Positions 25,719 through 32,872 of a stretch of DNA of 35,847 bases are shown in pieces (the first letter of the stretch is position 1; each line of letters starts with the position of its first letter). The notes under the pieces were generated by a model, which worked only from the letters and a program-made list of their open reading frames with translations, was not told the DNA's origin and made no database searches. This stretch comes from Akkermansia sp. (GTDB lineage: Bacteria; Verrucomicrobiota; Verrucomicrobiia; Verrucomicrobiales; Akkermansiaceae), in NCBI GenBank assembly GCA_030523775.1, contig JAUNHW010000021.1, positions 1 to 35,847 on the forward strand, written 5' to 3'. The position numbers and the translations under genes were made by a program.

Positions 25719-26084
25719 TCAGGGAGCCATGAGGGCCTGCCGGTTCACGAAGAACACGGCGCCCATGACGCAGAGGAAGGCCCAGAGGTAGTCCCATTTC
25801 CAGTGCTCGCCCATGAAGTAGATCATGAAGGGCACGAAGACGGCCAGGGTGATGGCTTCCTGCATGATTTTGAGCTGCGCCAGGGAGAGCCCGCACTCGC
25901 GCCCGATGTGGTTGGCGGGCACCATGAAGCAGTACTCGAAAAACGCCAGCCCCCAGCTCATGAGCACCAGCTTCCACCACGGCGCGTCCGGGGTTTCGCC
26001 GGGGTTGCGCAGGAAGCCGTACCAGGCGAAGGTCATCACGGTGTTGCTGACAATGAGCAGCACGATGGAGAGGCCGAGCTTCAT
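25719..26084 (-). CDS. DMT-superfamily small membrane protein (DUF486-like)
   Basis: This 121-residue protein has four membrane segments (about residues 3-24, 38-57, 74-92, 98-115) and the family-like signature TFAWYGFLR...LMSWGLAFFEYCFMVPANHIG and LSLAQLKIMQEAITLAVF. Members are half-size relatives of drug/metabolite transporters, and the substrate is unknown. It is the last gene of the lysS operon, 3 bp after the protease stop, and converges with the RDD gene (39-bp gap, no clear terminator). Confidence 0.85.
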   Translation of the reverse strand: MKLGLSIVLLIVSNTVMTFAWYGFLRNPGETPDAPWWKLVLMSWGLAFFEYCFMVPANHIGRECGLSLAQLKIMQEAITLAVFVPFMIYFMGEHWKWDYLWAFLCVMGAVFFVNRQALMAP

Positions 26085-26087
26085 GGC

Positions 26088-27023
26088 TTACTTGGAGATC
26101 AGGAAGAAGCGCGCGGGGTCCTTGCGCTGCGGGTTGTGCACAAAGCGCAGGCCCTGCAGGGCGTCAATGCCGATAACGCCGTTGGGCCCCGGCTGCAGCT
26201 GCGGCGTGAGCGGGCGCGTCTGCACGCCCTTGCCGAGCGTGAGGGCTCTCGGCTTGCCCAGGCCTATGTTCATGAAGCGTCCCCCGTTCACGTCGGACAC
26301 GCCCACCGTGGCCTTCGCATCGGATGCGCCCATGCCCCAGGCCGCCGCGGGCATGTAGGTCACGGAGCTGCCGGAATCCAGCAGCAGCACGGTGGGGTGC
26401 GGCTGCTCCGGCGTGCCGGTGTCCACCTGCATGTGCGGGCGCTGCATCTGGTCCACCTGCAGCGGCTCCATGGGCACCATGGTGTCCACATCCTCCGGCA
26501 GGCCCCAGTGGCAGTTGTCGCCGTTGCGCAGGTCGAAGGTGAAGGGCAGCCAGCCGAGGATATCCATGCCCAGGATGCCGTCTATGGGGGAAGCCATGGA
26601 CTGCTGCACGCCGTCCAGCGGCAGGCAGAGCACGGGCTGCTCGAAAACGGTCTTCTCGCCGGCCGTGGCGGCGGTGTCCAGCTTCACCACGTAGAGCTCC
26701 GGGCGCTGGCGCGAGCTGGCGCTGCTGAACTGCATGCCGCTGGTGTCCATCTTTTGCGCGCCGGGCAGCTTGGTATCCACGAATTTCTTGCTGAGCACGG
26801 TGTGCGAGGCCCCGGTATCCAGCATCATGAGCGCCTTCACGCCGTTGATGGTGATGTAGGTGAGCACCTGGTGGCAGCGGGCATCACGGAACATGGTGCC
26901 CGTCTGGATTTCCGGCTGGGCCTGGGGTGCGGGCTGCGGGGCAGGGGAGGGCGCGGGTGCCGCCTCCTGTGCGGCGCACAGGCCGCATGCCAGCGTGGTC
27001 AGAAGTAGGGCTGCGTTTTTCAT
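26088..27023 (-). CDS. exported two-domain retropepsin-like aspartic protease
   Basis: This 311-residue protein has a signal peptide (MKNAALLLTTLACGLCAA) and a proline-alanine-rich linker, then two aspartic protease lobes. The first catalytic motif is LDTGASHTV (D69) with the partner GILGMDILG near residue 150. The second is LDSGSSVTY (D216) with GVIGIDAL near residue 283. Retropepsins usually have a single lobe and dimerise; here both lobes are in one chain as in pepsins. It would act in the periplasm or outside the cell. It lies 15 bp after lysS and 3 bp before the DMT gene. Family is clear; substrate is not. Confidence 0.82.
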   Translation of the reverse strand: MKNAALLLTTLACGLCAAQEAAPAPSPAPQPAPQAQPEIQTGTMFRDARCHQVLTYITINGVKALMMLDTGASHTVLSKKFVDTKLPGAQKMDTSGMQFSSASSRQRPELYVVKLDTAATAGEKTVFEQPVLCLPLDGVQQSMASPIDGILGMDILGWLPFTFDLRNGDNCHWGLPEDVDTMVPMEPLQVDQMQRPHMQVDTGTPEQPHPTVLLLDSGSSVTYMPAAAWGMGASDAKATVGVSDVNGGRFMNIGLGKPRALTLGKGVQTRPLTPQLQPGPNGVIGIDALQGLRFVHNPQRKDPARFFLISK

Positions 27024-27038
27024 GGCTGGGGAATGTGG

Positions 27039-28526
27039 TTACCCGCGGTTCTTGAGCTGCGGGAAGAGGATGATGTCGCGTATGGAGCAGGCCCCGGTCA
27101 GGAGCATGCACAGGCGGTCTATGCCGATGCCGATGCCGCCCGCGCTGGGCATGCCGGACTCCAGGGACTCCACGAAGTCGTAGTCGATTTTCTGGGTTTC
27201 CTCGCCTGCCTGGTGCTTGAGGCGCTCCAGCTGTTCGATGGGGTCGTTCTGCTCGGAGTAGCCGGGGCAGAGCTCCTGGCCGTTCATCACCATCTCGAAC
27301 ACGTCCACCACCTCCGGGTTCTCCGGGTTGGCCTTTGCCAGCGGCACCAGGTCGCGCGCCACGTGGCACACGAACAGCGGGTTCGCCTGCTTCTCTTCCA
27401 CCAGTTTCTCGTACACCTGCTGGGTCACGCCCACATCGTCGAGGTCCTCGCCGATCTGCACGCCCAGCTCGTTCTCCGCCTTGGCGCGGCGCTGCTCCGG
27501 CGTGAGGTCGAACCAGTCCGCCCCGGCCACCTCCTTCACCAGGTCCACGTAGTCCGCGCGGCGCCACGGACGCGTCAGGTCGATGGTCCAGCGCAGGTTG
27601 CCCTCGTCGTCGTACTGGTCGAACTGCAGCTTGCCGAAAACCTTTTGCGCCACGGTGGTCACCATGTCCTCTACCAGATCGGCCATGGTCTCGTAGTCGC
27701 CGCCGGCTTCATAGACCTCCAGCACGGTGAACTCCGGGTTGTGGCGGCGGTCCACGCCCTCGTTGCGGAAGTTGCGGTTCAGCTCAAAGACCTTCGGGAA
27801 GCCGCCCACCATCAGGCGCTTCAGGTACAGCTCCGGCGCTATGCGCAGCGTCACGGGCTTCTTCAGCGCGTTGTAGTACGACTCGAACGGCTTGGCCGCC
27901 GCGCCGCCCGCCACGTCTTGCAGCATGGGCGTCTCCACCTCCAGGAACCCGCGCTCCTGCAGGAAATTGCGGATTTCCTGGACAATGAGCGAGCGCTGCA
28001 CGAAACGCTGCGCGCTGTCCGCGTTGCTCATCAAATCCAGGTGGCGGCGGCGGTAGCGCAGGTCCTGGTCCGCCAGCCCGTGGAACTTGTCCGGCATGGG
28101 GCGCAGTGCCTTGGAGAGCACCTTGAACTCCGCCACGCGCACGGACTGCTCGCCTGTGCGGGTGATAAAGGTTTCGCCGTCGATGCCCACCCAGTCGCCG
28201 CGCTCCAGCAGCTTCCAGAGCGCCCACGCCTCCTCGCTCACGGCCTTCTTGGTGAGCATGCATTGGATGGACCCGCGCACGTCCGCCACGGTGAAGAACT
28301 GGGTCTTGCCCATATCGCGCAGCGCGGTGATGCGGCCCAGGAAACGCACCTGTTTACCCTCCTCGAAATGAGCCTTGATTTCCGCCGCGTTCGTGGTCAC
28401 GTCGAACCGCCCGCCGTAGGGATTCACCCCAAGCTCGCGGATCTTGCCCACCTTCTCGCGGCGCACGGCTATCAGCTCCTCCTCTGAGGAGCCCGGCGCT
28501 GTCTGTACAGGTTCATTGTCGCTCAT
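27039..28526 (-). CDS. lysS: lysyl-tRNA synthetase, class II
   Basis: This 495-residue enzyme charges tRNA-Lys. It has the N-terminal OB-fold (VRFLGRITALRDMGKTQFFT), then the class II core with motif 1 around RSLIVQEIRNFLQERGFLEV, motif 2 FRNEGVDRRHNPEFT and motif 3 GIGIGIDRLCMLLTG. The C-terminus is IILFPQLKNRG. ATG 28526 (MSDNEPVQ) is preferred over an upstream ATG at 28556, because a TATAAT box ends 9 nt before 28526 and the upstream start would lie before the promoter. It heads an operon with the protease and DMT genes. Confidence 0.97.
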   Translation of the reverse strand: MSDNEPVQTAPGSSEEELIAVRREKVGKIRELGVNPYGGRFDVTTNAAEIKAHFEEGKQVRFLGRITALRDMGKTQFFTVADVRGSIQCMLTKKAVSEEAWALWKLLERGDWVGIDGETFITRTGEQSVRVAEFKVLSKALRPMPDKFHGLADQDLRYRRRHLDLMSNADSAQRFVQRSLIVQEIRNFLQERGFLEVETPMLQDVAGGAAAKPFESYYNALKKPVTLRIAPELYLKRLMVGGFPKVFELNRNFRNEGVDRRHNPEFTVLEVYEAGGDYETMADLVEDMVTTVAQKVFGKLQFDQYDDEGNLRWTIDLTRPWRRADYVDLVKEVAGADWFDLTPEQRRAKAENELGVQIGEDLDDVGVTQQVYEKLVEEKQANPLFVCHVARDLVPLAKANPENPEVVDVFEMVMNGQELCPGYSEQNDPIEQLERLKHQAGEETQKIDYDFVESLESGMPSAGGIGIGIDRLCMLLTGACSIRDIILFPQLKNRG

Positions 28527-28535
28527 AGCGCGCCC

Positions 28536-28563
28536 ATTATACCCGCACCCGCCCAACTTTCAA
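28536..28563 (-). promoter_or_regulatory. lysS promoter
   Basis: TTGAAA (28558-28563), a 16-bp spacer and a perfect TATAAT (28536-28541) are read on the minus strand, with 9 nt between the -10 box and ATG 28526. The predicted leader is at most 2-3 nt. Confidence 0.78.
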
Positions 28564-28643
28564 GCCTAATGCGCCGCGCACCCGCGCCTTTCGCCTTGCT
28601 TCCCCGCCCCTTTTGTGCTTCAATCTCCCCTGTACGCGCCCAT

Positions 28644-28727
28644 GCCACAGTGGCGGAATGGTAGACGCAGGAGACTTAAAATCTCCCGGCTTTTTTGGCT
28701 GTACGGGTTCGAGTCCCGTCTGTGGTA
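28644..28727 (+). tRNA. tRNA-Leu(UAA)
   Basis: The 84-nt cloverleaf has acceptor GCCACAG/CTGTGGT with discriminator A, D-arm TGGTAGA, anticodon stem GGAGA/TCTCC around CTTAAAA (anticodon TAA), long variable arm (CGGC...GCTG) and T-arm ACGGG-TTCGAGT-CCCGT. The first pair would be G1-U72, which is unusual. CCA is not encoded. It is divergent from lysS; a TTGCTT-17-TTCAAT pair at 28596-28624 is a possible promoter. Confidence 0.93.
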
Positions 28728-28750
28728 GCTGGGTTTTTGCCAGGCGCGAT

Positions 28751-28896
28751 TCATTGCCGTCCCATAGCGCTCCGATAGCGGAGCGCTAACCCGCATGGTT
28801 GCGGGATGGGTGATGGGAAAATTGAAAAAGTGGGGTTAGGAATTTGAGGTGGGTGTGAACACAAAGCGCGTATCGACGGTTCCGAGACATGCGTTC
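28751..28896. repeat. dispersed intergenic repeat, copy A
   Basis: This segment recurs in inverted orientation at about 35365-35495 with most bases identical, including TCATTGCCGTCCCATA, CGCTCCGATAGCGGAG, AACCCGCATGGTTGC and GTATCGACGGTTCCG. It contains two hairpins: AGCGCTCCG-ATAG-CGGAGCGCT (28766-28787) and CCCGCA/TGCGGG. It begins 24 bp after the tRNA-Leu 3' end and encodes nothing plausible. Confidence 0.75.
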
Positions 28897-28910
28897 CGGT
28901 GCTGGTCCTG

Positions 28911-29440
28911 TCACCCCGCCATGCGTCCGCCTTCGCTACGCTCCCGTCTTCGCGTCTCGCTGCGCTCGCTTGCTTCCGTCTTCGCTGAAGCTACGCCGAG
29001 ACAGGCCGCCGTGGCAGGCCGGCGTGACTAGGCGGGGTTCTCGGCTGGGAGTTTTGAACGGGGGACAATCCCCACGTTGACACGTGGGGCGAATTTTTGG
29101 AAGCACCCCCCATTCGGTGGGGTGCAAAGCTTGCGCGCGCTTCGCGCGCGGAACACCCAAGCGCTTACGCGCAACAGAACGCGACGACGTGAAAAGCACC
29201 ATACAACATGTATGTTGGCTGCAATCCCTCGCTTGCGCTTGCCCCGCATATGCGGGGCATTGTATGGAACGCGCGCGGAGCGCGCGCTAACTTTGCACCC
29301 CGCCGTTCAGGGGGGTGCTTCCTTTCAATTCGCCACGGGTGTCAACCCGTGGGTGCCGTAGGTCCAAATGTCTCCGCCGTGGAACCCCGCCTAGTCACGG
29401 CGGAGCTCCGCAGGAGCTGAGACGGACGAATGGCGGGGCG
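28911..29440. repeat. large nested inverted-repeat element
   Basis: The two halves are inverted copies of each other around a centre at about 29211. The sharpest arms are 29023-29040 and 29382-29399, a perfect 18-bp pair containing GTGACTAGGCGGGGTTC. Inside, each half carries the same series of hairpins: CCCCACGT-TGAC-ACGTGGGG (29070-29089) against CCACGGGT-GTCA-ACCCGTGG (29333-29352), then GCACCCC...GGGGTGC (29103-29125 and 29295-29318), then a GCGCGC hairpin. The centre has GCCCCGCATATGCGGGGC (29241-29258) and CCATACAA/TTGTATGG arms. Outer flanks share CCCCGCCAT and CGTCCG. No transposase or credible ORF lies within. It also carries the CCTGTCTCGGCG and AGACGGAAGC words found at 35570-35600. 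Confidence 0.8.
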
Positions 29441-29516
29441 GCATCGCGCTCCCGCCCGAATATCTCCCGGTGTCGTAACTGTCAATCCATATGGGATGGC
29501 AATGGGTGCGATTTGA

Positions 29517-29724
29517 AAATGCGGCGCGCTGCGCCTGTTCCGCATGGTGCTGCTCAACTACCTGCTCTGCAACGGCGATGCCCACCGCCCGCCGCATCAT
29601 TCAGGCGGCATGCAACAGCCAGCCCCGCGTGGAGGCCATGGTGCAGGATTCCGCCCTCTCCAGAAAGGCGCAAAAGGCCTTCCTCCTCAGCATCCGCCCC
29701 AGGTTCAAGCGGCTCCATTGTTGA
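29517..29724 (+). pseudogene. HipA-like kinase C-terminal remnant
   Basis: One frame (29517-about 29585) reads CGALRLFRMVLLNYLLCNGDAH, which I split as LFRMVLLNYLLCNGDAH, the HipA-type motif (L-F-x-x-x-x-x-N-x-L-x-x-N-x-D-x-H) of the kinase C-lobe. A second frame, shifted and ending at TGA 29724, reads RIIQAACNSQPRVEAMVQDS and ALSRKAQKAFLL, like a HipA C-terminal helix. Normally some 80 residues separate these parts, so the remnant has an internal deletion and frame change. Upstream the frame is closed by TGA at 29514-29516 and runs into repeat sequence. No antitoxin gene is seen. This identification rests on short motifs. Confidence 0.5.
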
Positions 29725-29823
29725 CGGGCCATCGGGCGTGTAGGCTTTTTTTTGAAAAAAAGGAAAAAAGTTTCAGCATTTCCCCGAACTCGTGCTTATA
29801 AGGGTAAAACAACAAACTGAATT

Positions 29824-30258
29824 ATGACAACGCTCACCTTGTTTTTCAAACTTGCAATATTGTTCTTGCAATCCATCGTTTCCCTGACCGACGGCAGGCT
29901 GTTCCCCAATGAGCACGTTGTCGAGATTCATGCCGTCGCCCCCGGGGAATCGGAGAATATTTCCCAACTCAAGGAAAAGGCGCTCGAACAAATCAGGCTA
30001 AAACGCAATGTCGTCAATATGACGGAACATGTCGACGCTGTCCACAGTGTCGATTTTGTGGTCGGGGCGTATTCCTCTCCCCGGTTGACCCCTCTTGAAA
30101 AATCGGTGCGCGGGATGTTGGTCATCGGAGATGTGTATTACGACAAAGCCGACAAGGTGGTGCTGGTCATTCCGCCCGGCGGCGCCAAGAAAGTCCGCTT
30201 CTTGTACGTGGAGCTGGACGGCAACCTATATGAAGTGAGCTTGTACGAGGGTGGTTGA
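29824..30258 (+). CDS. small exported or membrane-anchored hypothetical protein
   Basis: I do not recognise this 144-residue protein. The N-terminus (TLFFKLAILFLQSIVSL) is a short hydrophobic segment that could be a signal or an anchor. The rest is a compact mixed alpha/beta domain with regular beta-like stretches (MLVIGDVYYD, KVVLVIPPGG, VRFLYVELDGNLYEVSLYE). A TATAAG box lies 20-25 nt upstream of the ATG after an A/T-rich stretch. GC content is visibly lower than in surrounding genes. It stands alone between the HipA remnant and a convergent thioesterase gene, and could be an acquired gene. Confidence 0.6.
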   Translation: MTTLTLFFKLAILFLQSIVSLTDGRLFPNEHVVEIHAVAPGESENISQLKEKALEQIRLKRNVVNMTEHVDAVHSVDFVVGAYSSPRLTPLEKSVRGMLVIGDVYYDKADKVVLVIPPGGAKKVRFLYVELDGNLYEVSLYEGG

Positions 30259-30279
30259 AGCCCTTTGTCATGGGTGGTT

Positions 30280-30684
30280 TCAATCGGCGCACTGCGCGGC
30301 CCATTCCTTGGGGATGCGGCAGGGGCGGCCCTGGGGCATTTGAACCAGCGCCAGGCGCTGGCGCACGCTCACGCACAGCTTGTCGTCCTCAGCGCGCCGT
30401 ATCTCGAAGCGGAAGTAGAGGGACGCGCCCTCCGCGCGCTCCAGGATGCCGTTCACGTGCATGCGGTCCGCCAGATAGGCGGGGGAGTGGTAGTCCACCT
30501 CGTGCCGCACCAGCACGGTGTGGCGGCCCTCCCTAGCCAGGGCGGCGTAGTCCATCCCCATGGCGGTGGCCATCTTGGTGCGGGCCTCCTCCACCCAGCG
30601 GAGGTAGGCCAGGTTGTGCACCACGCCGCCGCAGTCGGTGTCGTAGTACATCACTTGGTATTCGAGCGTGAATTGCGGGGTCAT
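30280..30684 (-). CDS. YbgC/FadM-type acyl-CoA thioesterase (hotdog fold)
   Basis: This 134-residue cytoplasmic protein matches the 4-hydroxybenzoyl-CoA thioesterase family, with the signature YYDTDCGGVVHNLAYLRWVE in which D17 is the likely catalytic acid, followed by EEAR. The central helix and strands (HTVLVRHEVDYHSPAYLADRM, SLYFRFEIRR) fit the hotdog fold. Family members hydrolyse acyl-CoA or acyl-ACP thioesters; YbgC itself is linked to the Tol-Pal locus, which is not here. It lies after the aminotransferase gene, separated by a terminator, so it needs read-through or its own promoter. Confidence 0.9.
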   Translation of the reverse strand: MTPQFTLEYQVMYYDTDCGGVVHNLAYLRWVEEARTKMATAMGMDYAALAREGRHTVLVRHEVDYHSPAYLADRMHVNGILERAEGASLYFRFEIRRAEDDKLCVSVRQRLALVQMPQGRPCRIPKEWAAQCAD

Positions 30685-30698
30685 GGCGGTGCGGGGGT

Positions 30699-30730
30699 AA
30701 AAAAGGCGGCTCCGCGGGAACGGAGCCGCC
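30699..30730 (-). terminator. rho-independent terminator after the aminotransferase gene
   Basis: A 10-bp stem GGCGGCTCCG/CGGAGCCGCC with a 6-nt loop (30705-30730) is followed on the minus strand by TTTTTT. It lies 17 bp after the aminotransferase stop and before the thioesterase gene. Confidence 0.85.
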
Positions 30731-30747
30731 CATGGGGTTGGTGATGG

Positions 30748-31839
30748 TTACTTGGTCTTGAGGTAGTCCTCCACGGCGGAGGTGACTTCCTTGAGGTCGT
30801 CGATGGTGAGCTCGCCCATGTGTGCGATGCGGAAGGTCTTGTCCTTGAGGTCGCCGTAGCCGTTGCCCAGGGTCATGTTGCGCTCGGCGAGGAAAGCGTT
30901 GAGCTCCTTCACGTCCACCATCCAGTCCTTGCCCTTGGGGTGGGAATCGATGACGGTGAGGGTCTTGGAGAGGTACTTGCGGTTGGGGTAGACGCGGAAA
31001 TGCTCGTCGGCCCAGGCGCGGGTGTATTCCGCCATGGCCTGGTGGCGTGCGAAGCGGTTCTCGATGCCCTCCTCGTTCACGATGTGCTGCAGCTGCTTGT
31101 CCATGGCGAACATGATGGGCAGGCACGGCGTGGAGGTGTACTGGTAGTTCTTCTTGTCGATGAAGTCCCAGAGCGTGCGCAGGTCGAAATACAGGCCGCG
31201 GTTCTCCACCTGGGCCGTGCGCTCGTACGCCTTCTTGCTCACCGCGCAGATGGCCATGCCGGGCGGCAGCGCCAGCGCCTTCTGGGTGGAGGTGATCAGC
31301 ACGTCGATGCCCAGCTTGTCCGTCTCAATCTTGGAGCCGGCCGCGGACGACACCGCGTCCACGCACCAAACCACGTCCGGGTACTTCTTCATCACCTCGG
31401 CAATCTCCTCCACGGGGTTCTGGATGCCGGAGGACGTCTCATTGTGGGTGACGGTGAGCACATCGTACTTGCCCGTGGCAAGCGCCTGGTCCACCATCTC
31501 CGCCGTCGTCGGCTCGCCCATCACGCTGGAGAACTTGTCCGCGGGCACACCGTTCGTCTTGGCCATCTTGAACCACTTGTCGCCGAAGGCGCCTATGGAG
31601 AACACCGCCGCGCGCTTGGCCGTGCAGGAGCGGATGGCTCCCTCCATCAGCCCGGAGCCGGACGACGTGGAGAGCAGGATGCGGTTCTCCGTGAAGAGGA
31701 TCTTCTGCAGGTTGTCGGAAATGCGCTTCTGGATTTCGGACGCCTTCTTGGTGCGGTGCCCAATCATCGGCAGGGAAAGCTCTTGCAAGATGTCTTCCGC
31801 CACTACGGTGGGGCCGGGGATAAACAGTTTGATTGCCAT
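30748..31839 (-). CDS. PLP-dependent class V aminotransferase (alanine/serine-glyoxylate type)
   Basis: This 363-residue enzyme transfers an amino group using pyridoxal phosphate. Family landmarks are FIPGPTVVAEDIL, GHRTKKASEI, the phosphate-binding STSSGSGLMEGAIRS, VTHNETSSGIQNPV, the PLP-pyridine aspartate in VDAVSSAAG (D161), and the Schiff-base lysine K187 in STQKALALPPG. The likely reactions are alanine- or serine-glyoxylate transamination; 2-aminoethylphosphonate transaminase or phosphoserine aminotransferase relatives are alternatives. ATG 31839 is preceded by TACACT at 9 nt. The frame open to 31920 is not family-like. It is divergent from the ankyrin operon. Confidence 0.85.
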   Translation of the reverse strand: MAIKLFIPGPTVVAEDILQELSLPMIGHRTKKASEIQKRISDNLQKILFTENRILLSTSSGSGLMEGAIRSCTAKRAAVFSIGAFGDKWFKMAKTNGVPADKFSSVMGEPTTAEMVDQALATGKYDVLTVTHNETSSGIQNPVEEIAEVMKKYPDVVWCVDAVSSAAGSKIETDKLGIDVLITSTQKALALPPGMAICAVSKKAYERTAQVENRGLYFDLRTLWDFIDKKNYQYTSTPCLPIMFAMDKQLQHIVNEEGIENRFARHQAMAEYTRAWADEHFRVYPNRKYLSKTLTVIDSHPKGKDWMVDVKELNAFLAERNMTLGNGYGDLKDKTFRIAHMGELTIDDLKEVTSAVEDYLKTK

Positions 31840-31910
31840 AACGCGCCCAGTGTACCACCACCACGCCCCCTTGGCGAGCCTTATTTCCGCGCGACCTTTC
31901 CCCAAATCGA

Positions 31911-31967
31911 CAATCGTCAATTCTCAATCGTAAATTCCCTTGACATTCCCCGCCGTTCCGCTATTAT
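31911..31967 (+). promoter_or_regulatory. consensus promoter with upstream direct repeats
   Basis: A perfect TTGACA (31940-31945), a 16-bp spacer and TATTAT (31962-31967) lie 29 nt before ATG 31997. Directly upstream, CAATCGTCAATTC (31911-31923) and CAATCGTAAATTC (31925-31937) form a 14-bp-period direct repeat that could be an operator or an AT-rich UP-like element. Confidence 0.75.
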
Positions 31968-31996
31968 CCACCCCGTTAGCTACCCCGCCAACCCCT

Positions 31997-32872
31997 ATGC
32001 AGCTGAGGACCATATTCGATGCCCGGCGTTTCGCCGGATGCGTGAACGCCCGCGCCGGTTGGGCCTGCTTCCACACGGATGCAAGCCGCCCGCTCTCCGT
32101 GTTCGTTCAGGAAGCGCCCGATGGCGCGCGCCTCATGGTGCGCGACGCCGCGCGCACGCGCCCCCTGCGCGAGATGCCCCTGCCGCCCCACCAGCTGGAA
32201 CGCATCGACATCTGGGAGCGCTGGGCATCCCTTGCCATCGAGCGCGAATACGAGCAGGAGTTCTCCCTCTACGGACTGGAATGCTACGGCGTCTCCATCG
32301 CCGTTGCCCTCTCCATCGCATGCCCAGACCGCCCCGTGGACTACTGCGGCCTCCCCGTGCACGACGAGTACGCCGTCTGGCAGTTCTGCAGCGAGCATAC
32401 CAGCGGGAGCAAATGCGTGTGGGATGCTGCGTTCCCCCGCCTGCCCTTGGACAGCGACAAGCCCAACCGCTATTTCAAGCAGCTCCTCCGCGAGGCGGAG
32501 CGCGGCTGCGCCTTCCCCGCATACTGGCATGAGCTTCGGCATTATACCGACTGGTGCTATTGCCGGGTCAGCCTCCAACCTGGCGGCGACTGGCCCCTGG
32601 CACTGGAAAACGCATGCGTGAAGCTCAACTACCCCGACTGGCTGGATGCCGAGCTGAGCCGTTGGAAGGACTACTGGAGCGACCGTTTCTGGACGATTGA
32701 TAGCAGGCATGAGAGTGTCTGGGAGCCCTCGCCCTTCCTCTTCCCCATCATGCTGGATGCCCTGGCCGTGGATATCGCGCGCTACGTCACCCCCGCGGCT
32801 CCCGTCTCCTGCTCCCACCGCTATGTCACCGGGCAGGATATCCTCTCCATCATTCACCCCGACACCCCATGA
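31997..32872 (+). CDS. uncharacterised cytoplasmic protein, first gene of ankyrin operon
   Basis: I do not recognise this 291-residue protein. It is rich in Trp, Tyr, Cys and His, with no signal peptide and no membrane segment. Notable stretches are WERWASLAIEREYEQEFSLY, WHELRHYTDWCYCRVSLQPG and AELSRWKDYWSDRFWTIDSR. ATG 31997 lies just downstream of a consensus promoter. The upstream frame to 31940 overlaps the -35 box and is rejected. Its stop overlaps the ankyrin gene start as ATGA, so the two products are translationally coupled and may act together. A partner/regulator relationship is inference only. Confidence 0.7.
   Translation: MQLRTIFDARRFAGCVNARAGWACFHTDASRPLSVFVQEAPDGARLMVRDAARTRPLREMPLPPHQLERIDIWERWASLAIEREYEQEFSLYGLECYGVSIAVALSIACPDRPVDYCGLPVHDEYAVWQFCSEHTSGSKCVWDAAFPRLPLDSDKPNRYFKQLLREAERGCAFPAYWHELRHYTDWCYCRVSLQPGGDWPLALENACVKLNYPDWLDAELSRWKDYWSDRFWTIDSRHESVWEPSPFLFPIMLDALAVDIARYVTPAAPVSCSHRYVTGQDILSIIHPDTP

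Noticed and set aside
28751..28810. Terminator for tRNA-Leu(UAA)
   Set aside because: The hairpins have no following T-run and belong to a repeat that occurs elsewhere away from tRNA genes.
28849..29361. Several ORFs of 60-94 codons in the inverted-repeat region
   Set aside because: They overlap each other on both strands and simply translate hairpin sequence, so they are spurious repeat-derived frames.
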